Assembly (NCBI GenBank): GCA_003427395.1
Contig: BFEA01000762.1
Coordinates: 275,353-327,343, forward strand
DNA: 51,991 nt
DNA from: Chara braunii
Taxonomy: Eukaryota; Streptophyta; Charophyceae; Charales; Characeae
Direction of reading: 5' to 3'
The notes under the pieces were generated by a model, which worked only from the letters and a program-made list of their open reading frames with translations, was not told where the DNA came from and made no database searches. Shown here piece by piece: positions 10,885 to 23,017 of the stretch. Position numbers and translations under genes: made by a program. Each line of letters begins with the position of its first letter. The first letter of the stretch is position 1.

Positions 10885-11329
10885 ATACCAAATTGCAATG
10901 AACCCAGATCGTGAAGACACTTTTCAACAATGCAAGGTACTAACCTGTGAAGGTGGCGCTGTGCTGCAGGTACCTTGAAGACGAAGCTGGAGCGATGGCA
11001 CTGCAAGTAAGTCCCTCTGGCCTCCGCCCAATCTCTCTCCCTACAGTACTACTCTAGCTATGGCGCCCAGTGCTGAAGACTACAACTAACACTACTACTA
11101 CTCCTGCAGCACTCTGCCGAATCCTGAAGACTACCTCTTGCCTCCTGAACTGCACGTGAAGTGCCTGATAAGTACCTAGGAACTACCTGCCGGCCTGCAG
11201 GGCGGGCCAGTCCTATATAGTGTTGGCCCGTCCAGGAGGCTGCTCTTGCCAATGCCTCAACGTGCCAGACCCTGGGGTTGAAGCTCAAACAAAGGTTGTC
11301 TTGAAAATAGGCCAGAAATGGCCTGAGCT

Positions 11330-11560
11330 AGAACCCTGGTCTGGTGCCTGAGTTTCGGGGCAGGCCGAACTCATGAGGGCCCGGAAATGGCCCTCGGTTT
11401 CAGGCTGAAAACACTCAGGGCCGGAAAGGCCCTGATTTAGCCTGAAACGACACAGGGCCTGTAGGCCCTTGTTTTCAGGCTTTCGGGCTGAAACGACACA
11501 GGGCCTGTAGGCCCTTGTTTTCAGGCTTTTGGCCTGAAAACATCACGGGCCTGGAAATGG
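11330..11560. repeat. GGCCTGTAGGCC palindromes and 46-bp tandem repeat
   Basis: GAAACGACACAGGGCCTGTAG begins at 11444 and again at 11490, a period of 46, with two complete units. Each unit has the palindrome GGGCCTGTAGGCCC. Related looser copies (GGGCCCGGAAATGGCCC, GGGCCGGAAAGGCCC) precede it from about 11370. Confidence 0.8.
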
Positions 11561-11593
11561 CCTGTGCAGCCTGTTGCAGGCACAGCATGTAAC

Positions 11594-11594
<1 letters not shown>

Positions 11595-11639
<45 letters not shown>
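11595..11639. repeat. CT microsatellite at gap edge
   Basis: A pure CT run goes straight into the gap, so the assembly probably broke on this repeat. Confidence 0.95.
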
Positions 11640-12514
11640 NNNNNNNNNNNNNNNNNNNNNNNNNNNNNNNNNNNNNNNNNNNNNNNNNNNNNNNNNNNNN
11701 NNNNNNNNNNNNNNNNNNNNNNNNNNNNNNNNNNNNNNNNNNNNNNNNNNNNNNNNNNNNNNNNNNNNNNNNNNNNNNNNNNNNNNNNNNNNNNNNNNNN
11801 NNNNNNNNNNNNNNNNNNNNNNNNNNNNNNNNNNNNNNNNNNNNNNNNNNNNNNNNNNNNNNNNNNNNNNNNNNNNNNNNNNNNNNNNNNNNNNNNNNNN
11901 NNNNNNNNNNNNNNNNNNNNNNNNNNNNNNNNNNNNNNNNNNNNNNNNNNNNNNNNNNNNNNNNNNNNNNNNNNNNNNNNNNNNNNNNNNNNNNNNNNNN
12001 NNNNNNNNNNNNNNNNNNNNNNNNNNNNNNNNNNNNNNNNNNNNNNNNNNNNNNNNNNNNNNNNNNNNNNNNNNNNNNNNNNNNNNNNNNNNNNNNNNNN
12101 NNNNNNNNNNNNNNNNNNNNNNNNNNNNNNNNNNNNNNNNNNNNNNNNNNNNNNNNNNNNNNNNNNNNNNNNNNNNNNNNNNNNNNNNNNNNNNNNNNNN
12201 NNNNNNNNNNNNNNNNNNNNNNNNNNNNNNNNNNNNNNNNNNNNNNNNNNNNNNNNNNNNNNNNNNNNNNNNNNNNNNNNNNNNNNNNNNNNNNNNNNNN
12301 NNNNNNNNNNNNNNNNNNNNNNNNNNNNNNNNNNNNNNNNNNNNNNNNNNNNNNNNNNNNNNNNNNNNNNNNNNNNNNNNNNNNNNNNNNNNNNNNNNNN
12401 NNNNNNNNNNNNNNNNNNNNNNNNNNNNNNNNNNNNNNNNNNNNNNNNNNNNNNNNNNNNNNNNNNNNNNNNNNNNNNNNNNNNNNNNNNNNNNNNNNNN
12501 NNNNNNNNNNNNNN
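11640..12514. other. Assembly gap of 875 Ns
   Basis: Unknown sequence. Reading frames that cross it are artefacts. Confidence 1.
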
Positions 12515-12699
12515 TCCGAGCCTTCTGATCTAGCCAGCGCGCTACCTGTTTATTCATTATTTTCCCACCCCTGCCATTCGACCTTCGTGTTCCTTCATAC
12601 ATCTTCTACGCAATCCCATATTCAGAAACCCTACAAAAGGAAAAATGCAAACGAAAGCTTTAATCTAAGGATTCTAAGGTATTGTATCATGTTCTACAT

Positions 12700-12701
<2 letters not shown>

Positions 12702-12779
<78 letters not shown>
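12702..12779. repeat. CT microsatellite
   Basis: About 39 uninterrupted CT units. Confidence 0.95.
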
Positions 12780-12781
<2 letters not shown>

Positions 12782-13667
12782 GGGCCACTCATCTCCCGCC
12801 GTTGCCGGCCATGAACAGCTGGATAGTACTCTCCTGTTGAGACCTTGTGTGTGCGCCTACTCCGAAATTCCGGCTAGTCCATATCTTGTCACGAACGGCT
12901 TGATACGTTGTGACGAACTACTTTCTGTGCCGCGCGACTTTCTGCGCGATGACAATGAGGGGTCCTTGGATGGGAGGGTTGGGCAAAATACGGGAGGTGG
13001 GATCGGTGGGTAAATTGCGACGGTGTCCTCGCTTCTTTCTTTTCTTTCACTCCGCTCCTTCCCCTTCGGCGGAGATGGGACAGGCCCGGGACGGACAGTT
13101 GAGTGTGCACGCCCCATTGGGCGCGATCAATAACGGTTGGTGATGGTTCTTTATTGCTCTGTTGGGAGTAAAAGGAGGGAACTCAGATTTTTTTTTCCAC
13201 GATGATCGCGCGGGAGCTTTCCGGTTTCTTTTTGAAGACTCTCGAAATTTTGATTTCTTTTTTCTTTTCTTCCATCTCGTCGGAATTTTTCTGTTGCAAT
13301 TTTGAGTTTAGATAGGAATTTAGGACTTTTTGAATTTCTTGCCGCGCGGCGCCTCTTTCTCGCGCGCATCTTCCTGCGGCGGGAACGAAGTTCTGACTAA
13401 GCAGCGCCCTTAATCTTGCGTGCAACTGTAATCGTTGGGCGGACGTCATTGTAACTGTATCTTTCTTCTTACTCCCTCGCCTTTTTCCCGCCCTTCCCCC
13501 TTCTTTTTGCTGCATCTGATTGGTCTGAGCGCGGCATGCCTAGATCGATGCGTGGAGAGTGGCTACGTCCCCCACGCCGCGATCTGGTCATGCCAAGCAT
13601 AGGCACTTCCTTTTCTGCTCCTCTTTCCAATCCCTGCAATCTCGCATCTTCATGCACGCATGCATGC

Positions 13668-13674
13668 TATAAAT
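13668..13674 (+). promoter_or_regulatory. TATA box of the repeat, conserved in both copies
   Basis: TATAAAT is preceded by GCATGCATGC. The second copy of the repeat has the same arrangement on the minus strand (31881-31887), so this is probably the element's own promoter, about 760 bp from its left end. Confidence 0.5.
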
Positions 13675-14239
13675 TTCGTCGGCGCGATTAGATAGCTCTC
13701 TTAAAAATCTTGGAAGCTCGAGGTTAGCGCGATCAGTGAGGGTCGGATGATGAGCGAAGTGAGAGGTGAGTTGATGTGGGAGTTGGGCGACCCGACGAGC
13801 TGGTGCCAAGTGCGCGGGGTTGACGTGTAGGCCAGGACGGACTGTGGTGCACGGGCGAACCTAACGGGCGCATGCGGACTAAGCGGGGTCACAACTTCGT
13901 TGGTGGGTGCGAGACGACGGACTGTCCGTATTGGAGAGAGAGAGAGGGGAAACAGGCGGATGTGGGATTGCAATCTTCTTTGTCTTTTCTCTGACCTTGT
14001 GTATGAATTTTTTGCTCTGGGCGAGACGCCCTTGTTTTGCATTTTTGATATTTCTTTCGGCTTTTTGTGATGTGCGGCTCAATCTCTGCCCTCCCTCTCT
14101 CGTTTTTGCAACCGCTTGATGAGATGGGTCGAATGATCTTGTAATGCTTGAATACCCGATGTCTTGCGTGTAATCCTGAATCATTCCAGCGCTCGTAGCA
14201 CCGATCTATTCTCACTCAGATGATTGGTAGGTGAAAGGA

Positions 14240-15480
14240 GTTTGATACTGTTACGGTGCTTCGATGTATGTCTGGATGGTAATGAGATATCCTCCTGATG
14301 GCCACATAACTGCTTTCTGCTCGAACAAAATTGTCTAAAGGACTGTTGCATGAACCTTCTTCTGCACAGGTGATTGGTTGATGGATTGACCCACAACGGA
14401 CCAACCCCGCGATCTGACGAGCATGACTTACACGTTGTCAGGCGCATCGGTCCGGCACCGCACGTGGCAGCGCGGGACCCTTTCGGCCGCGTCACGCAGG
14501 ATTTGGACCAAATTTGCCGCGAACACACAAATGGAGCTTCCTTAGCCCGCTCCGGCCGAGTGCGCCAGCCATACCTCTCGTGAGCCCCTTGACAGGATAG
14601 GGTCTACGCGAGACACAACTTACCTCCACCTTACGGGAGTTGTCACCTCCCTTCGGTGGGCGTATCCCCGCCGAGGTACCAGTGCACAATACGAAAACTA
14701 ATCAGTTGCAATCGCAGAGGTGGACCAGCCGAGGGCATTTCTTGTTCGCTGTAGCATAGGGGGTACGCGCGGTAATACGCCTATTGGACCCGCACGCGAA
14801 CCGACATCTTGGGGGGCTGAAGTTCCAAGCGCGGTCCGTCGTCGGTCGACTAGGACGCATGCCACTGCCCAGGTGCACACCACTCTACGAACACAAAAAA
14901 AGAAACACACGCACATACACACGAAACAACACAACACGAACAACACGACAACGCTCCTAGCCCCTTCAGTAGCCATCCCATAACTTTTCGATGCGGAAAT
15001 CAGATAAGCGTCGCGCGCGGGACTTTGCATAAAACTGCGCGGACACAGGGCTAACTCATATCGACTCGCAATGCAAGCGTACGCAAGTAGTCCCAATGAT
15101 GACATACTATGTAGTGCCCATAATCATGCGGTCCTCGTTAATCTCGAGGGTCCCATTCGACACTCAAGTGTCGGTTGACACGTGCCTTGAGCGTAAACCT
15201 CTCAACGCTGGACAACTGTCAAGCACGGTTGAAGACCACACACCCTCTTTTGCACTCTGTGCAGAGTGGGGCGAATAGGCTCTGCATGGGGGCAAATTTC
15301 TTCCCAGCAGAGTCTAGGGCTTGGGATGTCCTGGACAAGGACCTTGAATCCCGGCCCAGGACCAACGTTCGACCATAAAAATCTTTAAGAAGCAAGGGTA
15401 AAAAGAAAATCTTTTTTTTCTCTCAAGACATAATCTAGTCAACCCTTATGCACGATCTCAGTAGGCCTCACAAATACTCC
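14240..15480. other. No gene recognised
   Basis: Unique-looking sequence of mixed composition with no reading frame that resembles a known protein. It lies inside the 12909-23059 unit. Confidence 0.4.
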
Positions 15481-15877
15481 GGGGCACTTATAACTATATA
15501 AGGGTTAATTATATAGAACGATCACTTCTCACAGTCACTGTGAAGCTTCTCTCAGCCATATATATATGTCAGACACTCACATCCAGAGTCCGAACCACAA
15601 ACGCACCTGCAATCACATCAAAGATCCAACAAAAGTCCACGCACTACACGGGGTCAACTTTAACCATTCTCTATGCTCATACCCCTTGCTTTGGCCATAC
15701 AAGTCTCACTCTTGTGCAACTCCCCAAAATAAGAACTAAGTACTTAAGTTAAATGGTCATTCAATAAAGTCCGGGTGAAAACACAATGAAACAGTTCAAA
15801 CCACAGGGCTAAAACCTTTAGGTTGAGTGACAGAAGTGGATTGGAGTTGAATCGCAACCGACGAATCGGCAACCGAC

Positions 15878-15917
15878 CTGTTATCAGTGATAACACTGTT
15901 TTTTTCAGTGATAACAG
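15878..15917. repeat. Hairpin CTGTTATCA / TGATAACAG
   Basis: CTGTTATCAGTG (15878-15889) and CAGTGATAACAG (15906-15917) form a 12-bp stem with one mismatch and a T-rich loop. Confidence 0.7.
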
Positions 15918-16148
15918 AAGATAAACCTTGTAGGATCAAGCAGAATCTAGCCCAAATCCTGAACCACAGTCAAGAGGACCTGTAACACATGACATGTCAA
16001 TCCCCAAGCTAAATCATCAGCATATGGAGGATGAACCTCCATAGCACATTCTCACTCAAGATTATCTGCCAACTAAGTCTAAGTCTACCTCTAAGCCAGT
16101 ACTCAAAGCAAAAGGTAGACTAATGGCAGAATCTCCCCTATTCAGGGT

Positions 16149-16166
16149 GGGTCGCCAGAATCGCCA
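16149..16166 (-). promoter_or_regulatory. Possible primer-binding site next to an LTR edge
   Basis: The minus strand reads TGGCGATTCTGGCGACCC, similar to the TGGCGAC-type primer sites of Tat/Ogre-group gypsy elements. It sits two bases from a TG...(TGTCAAAATATAATC) boundary at 16169, the usual LTR/primer-site spacing. This would put a minus-strand element's LTR at 16169 and rightwards, with its body to the left. Confidence 0.4.
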
Positions 16167-16195
16167 CCTGTCAAAATATAATCTATCTCTTTTAA

Positions 16196-16560
16196 ACTAA
16201 GAAAATTTTGGCAGCGCTTCCCGTAGGAAAAGTGTCTTTTCAGAATTTATATCAGTCCAAATATTAAAACATAAATAGTCTTCAGCTTTCCAAAGTCCAA
16301 TTTTGTCCAACTCCCTGAATTAGCGAAAATTTGGGCAGCACTCCCTTTAGAAAAGGAGACTTCCCAGATTTTTACTAAGTCATATATGAAATTTAGACAA
16401 ACTGAACTTTGAAAAGCAAAAATTTTACTAACTCTCTGGATTTGCAGAAATTTCGGCAGCGCTTCCCGTAGGGAAGGTAGCTTGCCAAGATTTATACAAA
16501 GCCAAGTATAAGAAATGATCCCAGAAAATGCGAGAATTGATCTAAGTTAAAAAAACTTAG
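16196..16560. repeat. Three tandem repeats of about 122 bp
   Basis: GGCAGCGCTTCCCGTAG-type blocks begin at 16211, 16335 and 16456 (periods 124 and 121). Each contains a small hairpin (CTTCCC-GTA-GGGAAG in the third copy). Adjacent words (CAACTCCCTGAATT, ACTCTCTGGATT) also repeat. Confidence 0.85.
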
Positions 16561-16788
16561 CTCAGTAACTGCAGGAATTGAAACTAACTCTTATAGCTCT
16601 AGCACGTGGCGAGCGACTAAAGCAACTACCTATCAACTGAAACTCAGGCTAAGTAGTTCTCTCCCTCAGTCACATGCAACCCAAACCACCAAGGTAAGTA
16701 CTCTCACCATCCCAAGTCAACTTTGCAGACAATAGTTCATAATCTTTCAATGCTTTAACCATTTATACCCTGCTTACATAAGGCATAA

Positions 16789-17644
16789 AGTCAGACTATC
16801 CAATCTTATGGAACATGTTTGACTCAGCCATTAGGTATACACGAACATGTTGCACAACTACTTCTCTCTTCCTTTGGGCATATGACTAAGTCATTCATCT
16901 TAGAAACAATGTTTAGCCGCCCTGAACTGTTTAATACCCAAGTTATATATACCTCTTTGAACTTAGTGTTCAAGGTGGGCGTAGGACTGAGCCATTCATC
17001 TTAGAAACAAAGATCAGCCTGCCCAAAGTTACCTTCAGTCATATTCTTAGATAGAATCTTAATAAAGTATAGCCAAGTTCAACCATTCTTCAGATTCATT
17101 ATAAGCTATAGTCAGGTCATCCAATCTTATGGAATCCTTGTCTGACAAGCCTGTTCTTAGATAGAATCTTAATAAAGTATAGCCAAGCTATAACCTTTTG
17201 GGTTCCAGCATGTGCGAGGCGTTGGGCCAGACCATCCAATCTTATGGAACATGTTTGGCCCTCTGTCAGGTTCGTTCTTCTCTGGCTCAGTTTTGCGTGG
17301 CATGAGCCCAAGGCCATCCAATTTTATGGAACATGCCTCGCCCCCAGCCAAAGTTACTCCCTCAGAACAAAAGCAGGAAGAGGCTGAGCCATCCAATCTT
17401 ATGGAACTTGCTCAGACCCCCTCGCTCTGAAACTAATGAAACAGGGTAAAACCCAACTAAACAAGGCAACCAAGCCATCCAATCTTATGGAACAGGCTTG
17501 GCTCCTGAAAGTCAACCACAGTCAAGCCCTCACAAGTCAGAGCAATTAGATCATCCAATCTTATGGAACTTGTCTGATTCTCAATGCAACTTGACAAATA
17601 AAACACAGCAGTCAGGCCATCCAATCTTATGGAACATGCCTGAC
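16789..17644 (+). repeat. Array of ten hairpins with conserved loop and covarying stems
   Basis: Eight copies have the loop word CATCCAATCTTATGGAAC with minor changes. Stem pairs are AGTCA/TGACT (16789-16824), GTCAG/CTGAC (17111-17145), GGGCCA/TGGCCC (17224-17261), AGGC/GCCT (17311-17338), CTGAGC/GCTCAG (17384-17415), CCAAGCC/GGCTTGG (17470-17501), AATTAGA/TCTGATT (17544-17579) and GTCAGGC/GCCTGAC (17611-17644). Two variants with loop CATTCATCTTAGAAACAA have CTAA/TTAG (16886-16916) and CTGA/TCAG (16987-17017). The stems differ in sequence while pairing is kept. The copies fall in different reading frames, so a protein explanation is unlikely. The family is unknown to me. Confidence 0.9.
17036..17200. 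repeat. 111-bp direct duplication
   Basis: TTCTTAGATAGAATCTTAAT followed by AAAGTATAGCCAAG occurs at about 17043 and again at about 17154. The duplication carries one of the hairpins along with it. Confidence 0.8.
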
Positions 17645-18540
17645 CCCACAGGACCCTTTCTGCCTTTCACCTACCCTTCCCCCTGATGCAATTCCCCTTT
17701 TGTTCACAATCTGCCTTCAGACAGTCAAGAAAAGTTGAAACTGAGATTGGATGCATTCCTTTACTTAATCTGGTTTTAAGTCAGGAAAGTCAAACCAAAA
17801 AGTGAAAGTAGGAATGCATGCCGTATACTCAGTCAAAACACAACAGGCAGTACAGATAGGGGTTATAATNTGGGTTTATAGAGGGAAAGCAATGGTTACC
17901 TTTCAATTCCCTGCCTCCAGAACTCCTCCTGAGTTCCGGCAGAGCTCCCGCAATCGGTGGGGTAACCTCCCACGTAGGCCTTGCCGCGNTCCTACGGGTT
18001 GCAATCCCGCCTGCCNCCTTCCTCTCAGATCAGGACTNAACTTAGAGTAAGAAGGGCAGCAGTAGAAACTTCCAGTCTCTAAGATCCAAGAAGGGTGTTN
18101 TCAGACTCGCAGGAGAGGGCCTTGTTATCTTGTCTCGCCTGAGGGCCCCGCAATGATGGCCATAGTGCAACACTACTTGGTCAAACTGAAGTCAACTGTC
18201 GAACCCCAATTCTCTGATGACCTCCCAAATTGCAGCAATAACCTCCCTTCTCAAGCCCAACCGCCCCACATAGCAGCTTGTAACAATTGGTAATAGCCGG
18301 CAATAGCATGCAACAGCATGCAGCAATCATCAGCAAGCAGCATTAGCAGTTTTGTGCTCAATACGCAACTGCGGTTAGTGCACGGCCAAGAGTAGCTCGT
18401 GGCGTAGTCCCCACACAGTCAACCCGCATCAGCAACTGATCGCGCCCATCCAATGAACACGGCACCCGCGCACAGCTAGTAGCAGTTCCAACAGTGAGGT
18501 TCGAGCATACCACATAGTCCGACTAAGCCCGCCACATCCA
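17645..18540. other. No gene recognised, ambiguous bases
   Basis: Several single n calls (17870, 17989, 18016, 18038, 18100) lower reliability. Nothing identifiable was found. Confidence 0.4.
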
Positions 18541-18839
18541 TCCACTCAAAGGGTTGCCAATAACACTGTTTTCATCGGCTCGAACGCTAACAGCCCCGCA
18601 TTGTTGGCCAAGGTATGCAACCACCAGTCAAATACAGCACAAAGTGGCACTCTGGCGATTCTCAAACTCGCAACACCAATCCTCCTTCAAACGTTTGACC
18701 CCTCTCCCCAGTGACTGTACTCCAGCCTCTAACCAAGCCAGCTGCCTTGCAATGATTAGTTGTCCGCCCAGCGACGGAGTACGCACTGATGCCCCCAAGC
18801 ACCCTTCTCATAGTCAAACCCCACTACTTTACTCAGTAA

Positions 18840-19310
18840 GATGGACAGTGCGTTAGTCGAGCAGGTAAGTATGCAGACCCTCTGTTGTCTCTAACCACCC
18901 CTTATAACAGGCTGAATAATAGTCAAGCCTCCATACCGATACACACAGCCTTGTGGCCGGCCCCCGGCTACCCTCCTCGACAGGCTGAACAACGCACCAG
19001 CCAGTTGTCTCGTCTGCACCTCGCAGCTATTCTTGCAGTTGCTCCATACGATGGGATGGGCAGCACCCTAGTCAGCAGGTAAGTCCCCGGGCTCTGCTGC
19101 TGTTCCTGTTCGCGCGCCTGCCCCCCCTGGTTGGCACCGTAGCTCAACTTCGACTCCTCCCGCACACCAACCTTCGAGGTAAGTCTTACAATCTGGATCG
19201 ATAGAGTGTGTGGGGCACCGGCCAAGCAGGTAAGTCCCTGGCACTCGTTGCCCTCATGCTACTCCCATCGATAGAGGAGCACGCGTTGGCCAAGTGGTAA
19301 GTCTCCGAAC
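18840..19310 (+). repeat. Degenerate repeats each carrying GGTAAGT
   Basis: GTAAGT occurs at 18865, 19079, 19179, 19230 and 19297, four times preceded by an AGTC/CCAAG-type word (GTCGAGCAG, GTCAGCAG, CCAAGCAG, CCAAGTG) and often followed by CCC-GGCTCTGCTG-like sequence. Two units also share ATCGATAGAG. These look like diverged tandem repeats, not five real splice donors. Confidence 0.55.
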
Positions 19311-22300
19311 CCACAACCCGCCTGCCACAACTCCCATAGAAGCAACGAACGAAATCAGATGGATCTTCCTCTAAAACGCGGTTAGATACACCCCCTTTTT
19401 CACGTACCAACTTCCCCTTCTAACTCCTATTCTACTAAACTTCCATCCAATCTAACTTTACCAACAGATTCACCCCGTCAGAAAACCCCCACCTCAGCCT
19501 TTACTCCATCGATTTCATCAAAGCCCGAGTGATAGCTTGATTCCTTCTCCCCGTCTTCTTCCATGGCTCCGCGCACCACCATATCCATACACCAACTCCC
19601 TGACTCCTCTGCTGCGAAATCTAACCGCGCCAATGGATTCGCCCGCCTCCAAAATGGTAGGATCGCATGTTCCCTCATCCGATTTGGTCAAATCCGGACG
19701 AGGTGAGCATCTTTTTCTTCCCTCCCCCTTTGGCTCCGCCATAGCCCCGTACACTAACTTTTCTAACTCTCTCCTAATCTACTAACTTTCTCGCCTATCT
19801 AACTTCATATTCAGGGTCGCTAGACCTGAAAACCCCCGATTTGAGTCTTCACTTGTTCGTTTCTGTCAAAAAACGAACGAGGTCAGTGATCTTCCACCCC
19901 CGCCATACTTAGCTCGCACGTACCCAGCGCACTTCTCCGTCCCGATTCCTTCTTCTTTCTCATCCTCACCTTTGTGCCCCGACAGCGCCCCGCTGTGGTC
20001 CGTCCATCGGCCCCGCTCTCTCTGCCTCCACCCGCTGCCCTTCTCTCTGGCCAGCGCACCTTCTTCCCTCCCGTTCCACATGCACCTGGCGTGTTTCCGC
20101 GCCCAGGTTCACTCTCTTTCCACAACCTACCTTTGCCACTTCGCTGCGTCCGGCCACCCTCCTCGGTTCGACACCGCCTGGTGCAGTTGCCTGTCCCGGT
20201 TCACTCCTACCGCGCTAGCTCTAGCTCTGGCTGTCCTGCGCACTCGCCCGTCTACTACTACGTAATGCTGCCCGCTGCGCTATTAGCCTCTTACATCGCC
20301 CTGTCCCTGCTGCGTAGCGCTGCCCGCTGCGCTGTCTTCCCCGTCCGCTACTACAGGTGGTCATGATGACCCAGCCCCATGTTTCCCAACGTCCCAGCCG
20401 CTCCCCTCCTGCGGTTACCTCGTCGCCATCCTTNAGCCGACAGTGCCCCGGCACAGGCCCGCCCCGCTGCTACCGAGTGCTACCTGGCCAGCCCCACTAC
20501 TCAGTGACATGCCGTCGGCCCCCCCCCCTGCCGAAGAGCACCAAGCAGAAATTGTTGATGCTCCTAAGGGGGGGCTTGAGCACANATGTAACTGCTACGG
20601 CGCTCCCCGCATGCCCTGTCTGAGCAGGCCGCCCCATCTTTCGAAACCCGGATGGGCAGCCCCTACGCAGAGGACAATCACGAAGACGGGCATGACCCCA
20701 CTGCAATCAGTGGCGAGCCTTGGTGACGGGGCCGCGACGTAGGTCTTGCTAGTAGTAGCAAGTATTCAAATGAGAACTTTGAANACCGAAACGGACCGGG
20801 CCCCACACGTTCAGCCGCTGCAGCTCTGCGGCCCCCCTCTCTGGCGCCTTGGGCCACTCCGCCCAAGCACANCCCGCTTTTCTCCAGGCCCCGACAGGTA
20901 CGCCCGCACTCAAAACCTCCTATGGAAGGCTGCACAGACTGGGCAGCNCCCTCGCAAANGGTCCNCGCCACTCAGATCCTTTCCGACTTCGTGAGTTAGC
21001 CACCCGCNGGNCCAGATGTGCGTTGAACTCCTCGTCCGTGTTTCAAAACGGACAAGGTCGAGGAATTCCGNCAGTATCCCGAACGCGCGGGAATGCGCNG
21101 GTCGAACATAGAGGCGCGCGCCCAAGGTCCTCGACCGCCACGACGGCCTCCAAATCCAGCGCCGCGTCTGAGTCAAAGGGTGCCGGAGCAAAATAATAAT
21201 ACGACAAAAAATAAAAATATCAAAAACTTTTGATTATCAGAGTATCACGACTTAGGAACAGGGATACACTCGCTCCGTGCTGACGCCGCCAATGGCGAAA
21301 CCAAAAGGGACAGCCCTGCCGGACCCTCAACCCCTCAATCCCCTTTGCATTACTCTGATATCCCCACGTTGCCGCCGCTCGACCTCGATTCATGAATCTC
21401 TCTGATGAAAGTCCGATGCCGTAACCTATAGGGCTAAGCCCAAGCCTTAGACAGTCGGGCGCGGGCTTCAATATGAAGTGGTGTCGCGCGGTGCCTAGGC
21501 TTGGGAAGGACAGCCTTGGCCCCCCCTTCTCCACCTACAACCAGCGTGCCATCGCCGGGCACCCATGCAGGCCTACCTAGACCGCGCCGGGGCTGCCCCG
21601 CGCACCATCGTGTGCGCCAGCCCTTCCGTCGGTTGCGCGTACCAACCAAAAACAAACTTTTGTCCCTTACCCAGATCCGTAACACGGTCCGGGTCGGTCG
21701 ACTAGACCGACCGTCCGCTCAATCAGAAAAATCACACGCGCGCCTTAAAACTGCACGCCCACATACTCTTTGTTCTAGTCAACCATCCGACCATCGTAAC
21801 CACACAGACGCAGTCGCGCCTCGCGCGGTATACTTAACTTTAAGCCAAACTCATTTTTCTGTCATTTGCAAAAACCAGGGCGGATACCCTTGTAAGGGTA
21901 TTCGCGCCGACAACGCGCACCCACAAGGACGGCCCGCAACCCCGAATGGACTTAGCACGACAAGTCTCGACGTGAATGATGGAATCCTAATCTACGATAC
22001 GGGTCAGGACGAATTAAGGTCCCGACGCCCTCAGACATACGGGGATCGCTGAGTGTGTATGCTTTGTGCAAGACCAAAACAGAACGAGATTGATAGCCTG
22101 AGGGAATTAGCTGCATAACTGAGTCGGTACGCTGTCGGATCGTTCCTTGGTTATTTGCTCAGATCCGGATCTGATCCGCTGGCCCTTGCGCACGCACGTG
22201 TAAGACAGCGGCCGTCCGCGGACGTGCAATCTACAGGTGCGCCGCAAAAGCCAGCCCCAATCTCGCCCTGTAGGAAGATGTGTATACCGGAATTCGGTTG
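19311..22300. other. No gene recognised; GC-rich, ambiguous bases
   Basis: This stretch is pyrimidine-rich and then GC-rich, with about a dozen n calls at 20434-21099. Reading frames are long only because of GC content, and none resembles a known family. Confidence 0.4.
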
Positions 22301-22582
22301 AACAAGACATGGCGATAGATTATCCTTTCTAGATCACCGATCGCGAAAGCCTGAGGGACCCAGAATACCAAGCGTATTGGGAGTGGGAACAGATCCGCCA
22401 GCAGCGAATCCAACAACATCGCCACCTACGGAACCCCGGGTATCTTGAGTACCCCTGTCGGACTGAAAACGAGTGACTGTGCAGGGGTGACTTCCAGCTC
22501 GCAATCAATAGAGACTCACGGATTCCCGATTATCCCAACAGCCGAAATCAGCAATATCTTCTAACCCCAGGCTTCGTTGCCA

Positions 22583-23017
22583 TTACCACTGACTTCCCTC
22601 CCTACTATACCGTCCTCCCCTACCACCGGTTACTCGTGGTCCCCTGGGATTCCATAGTCGGGTTCTGGCCCCGTCCGCCGTGCTCGGAGTGTCGGCAGCC
22701 TGACGAGCATCGGCAGGCGAGGGTCGCGCAGCGAGCACATCCCAAGGCCGAGCGACGAGAACCCAGCTCGTCTTCGTCGGACCCCGAGACGTGCGACGGT
22801 CGGCAGTGGTATGAGCACTCCCACAGAGACACCCGTAGCACCCCACCCCGGCCCAGGCAGCACGATCGGTCATCGCCCCAACTCTGAGCCAGAAGATAGT
22901 TGCACTCCTACCCCTGAAACTTGAAACAGGAGATCTCAGTTCCGACCTGGGACTCCACCCCAAATCCCCAAAAATCCTTGGCACACCCCTTTTCGCACTT
23001 CCAGGCCACCATCCCAC
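22583..23017 (-). pseudogene. Conserved frame of the dispersed element (copy 1)
   Basis: The minus strand encodes WPGSAKRGVPRIFGDLGWSP and, in another frame, RARRTGPEPDYGIPGDHE. The copy at 30131-30727 has VRKGVCQGFLGNWGWSP and SARRVGPIQGYGIPQYHRE. The match at protein level across two frames and indels shows common descent. I do not recognise a domain, and the similarity may only reflect DNA homology. Confidence 0.4.

Noticed and set aside
11475-12814. Three reading frames of 319-416 codons across the N gap
   Set aside because: They consist mostly of unknown residues and Ser-Leu or Glu-Arg from CT repeats.
16789-17644. CRISPR-like array
   Set aside because: The conserved part is short and its flanks pair with each other. 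Spacers vary in length and there are no cas genes. The genome is eukaryotic.
17212-17686. Peptide repeat HPILWN(M/L) encoded by the hairpin array
   Set aside because: Copies are spaced at 65-116 bp and fall in different frames (others read SNLMEL or SNFMEH). Stem covariation fits structure, not coding.
18865-19302. Exon-intron structure of a host gene
   Set aside because: Donor-like words recur with repeat units, and no coding exons or homology accompany them.
21402-21430. CTGATGA followed by AAGTCC, a possible second hammerhead
   Set aside because: There is no GAAAC at suitable distance and no pairing for stem II.
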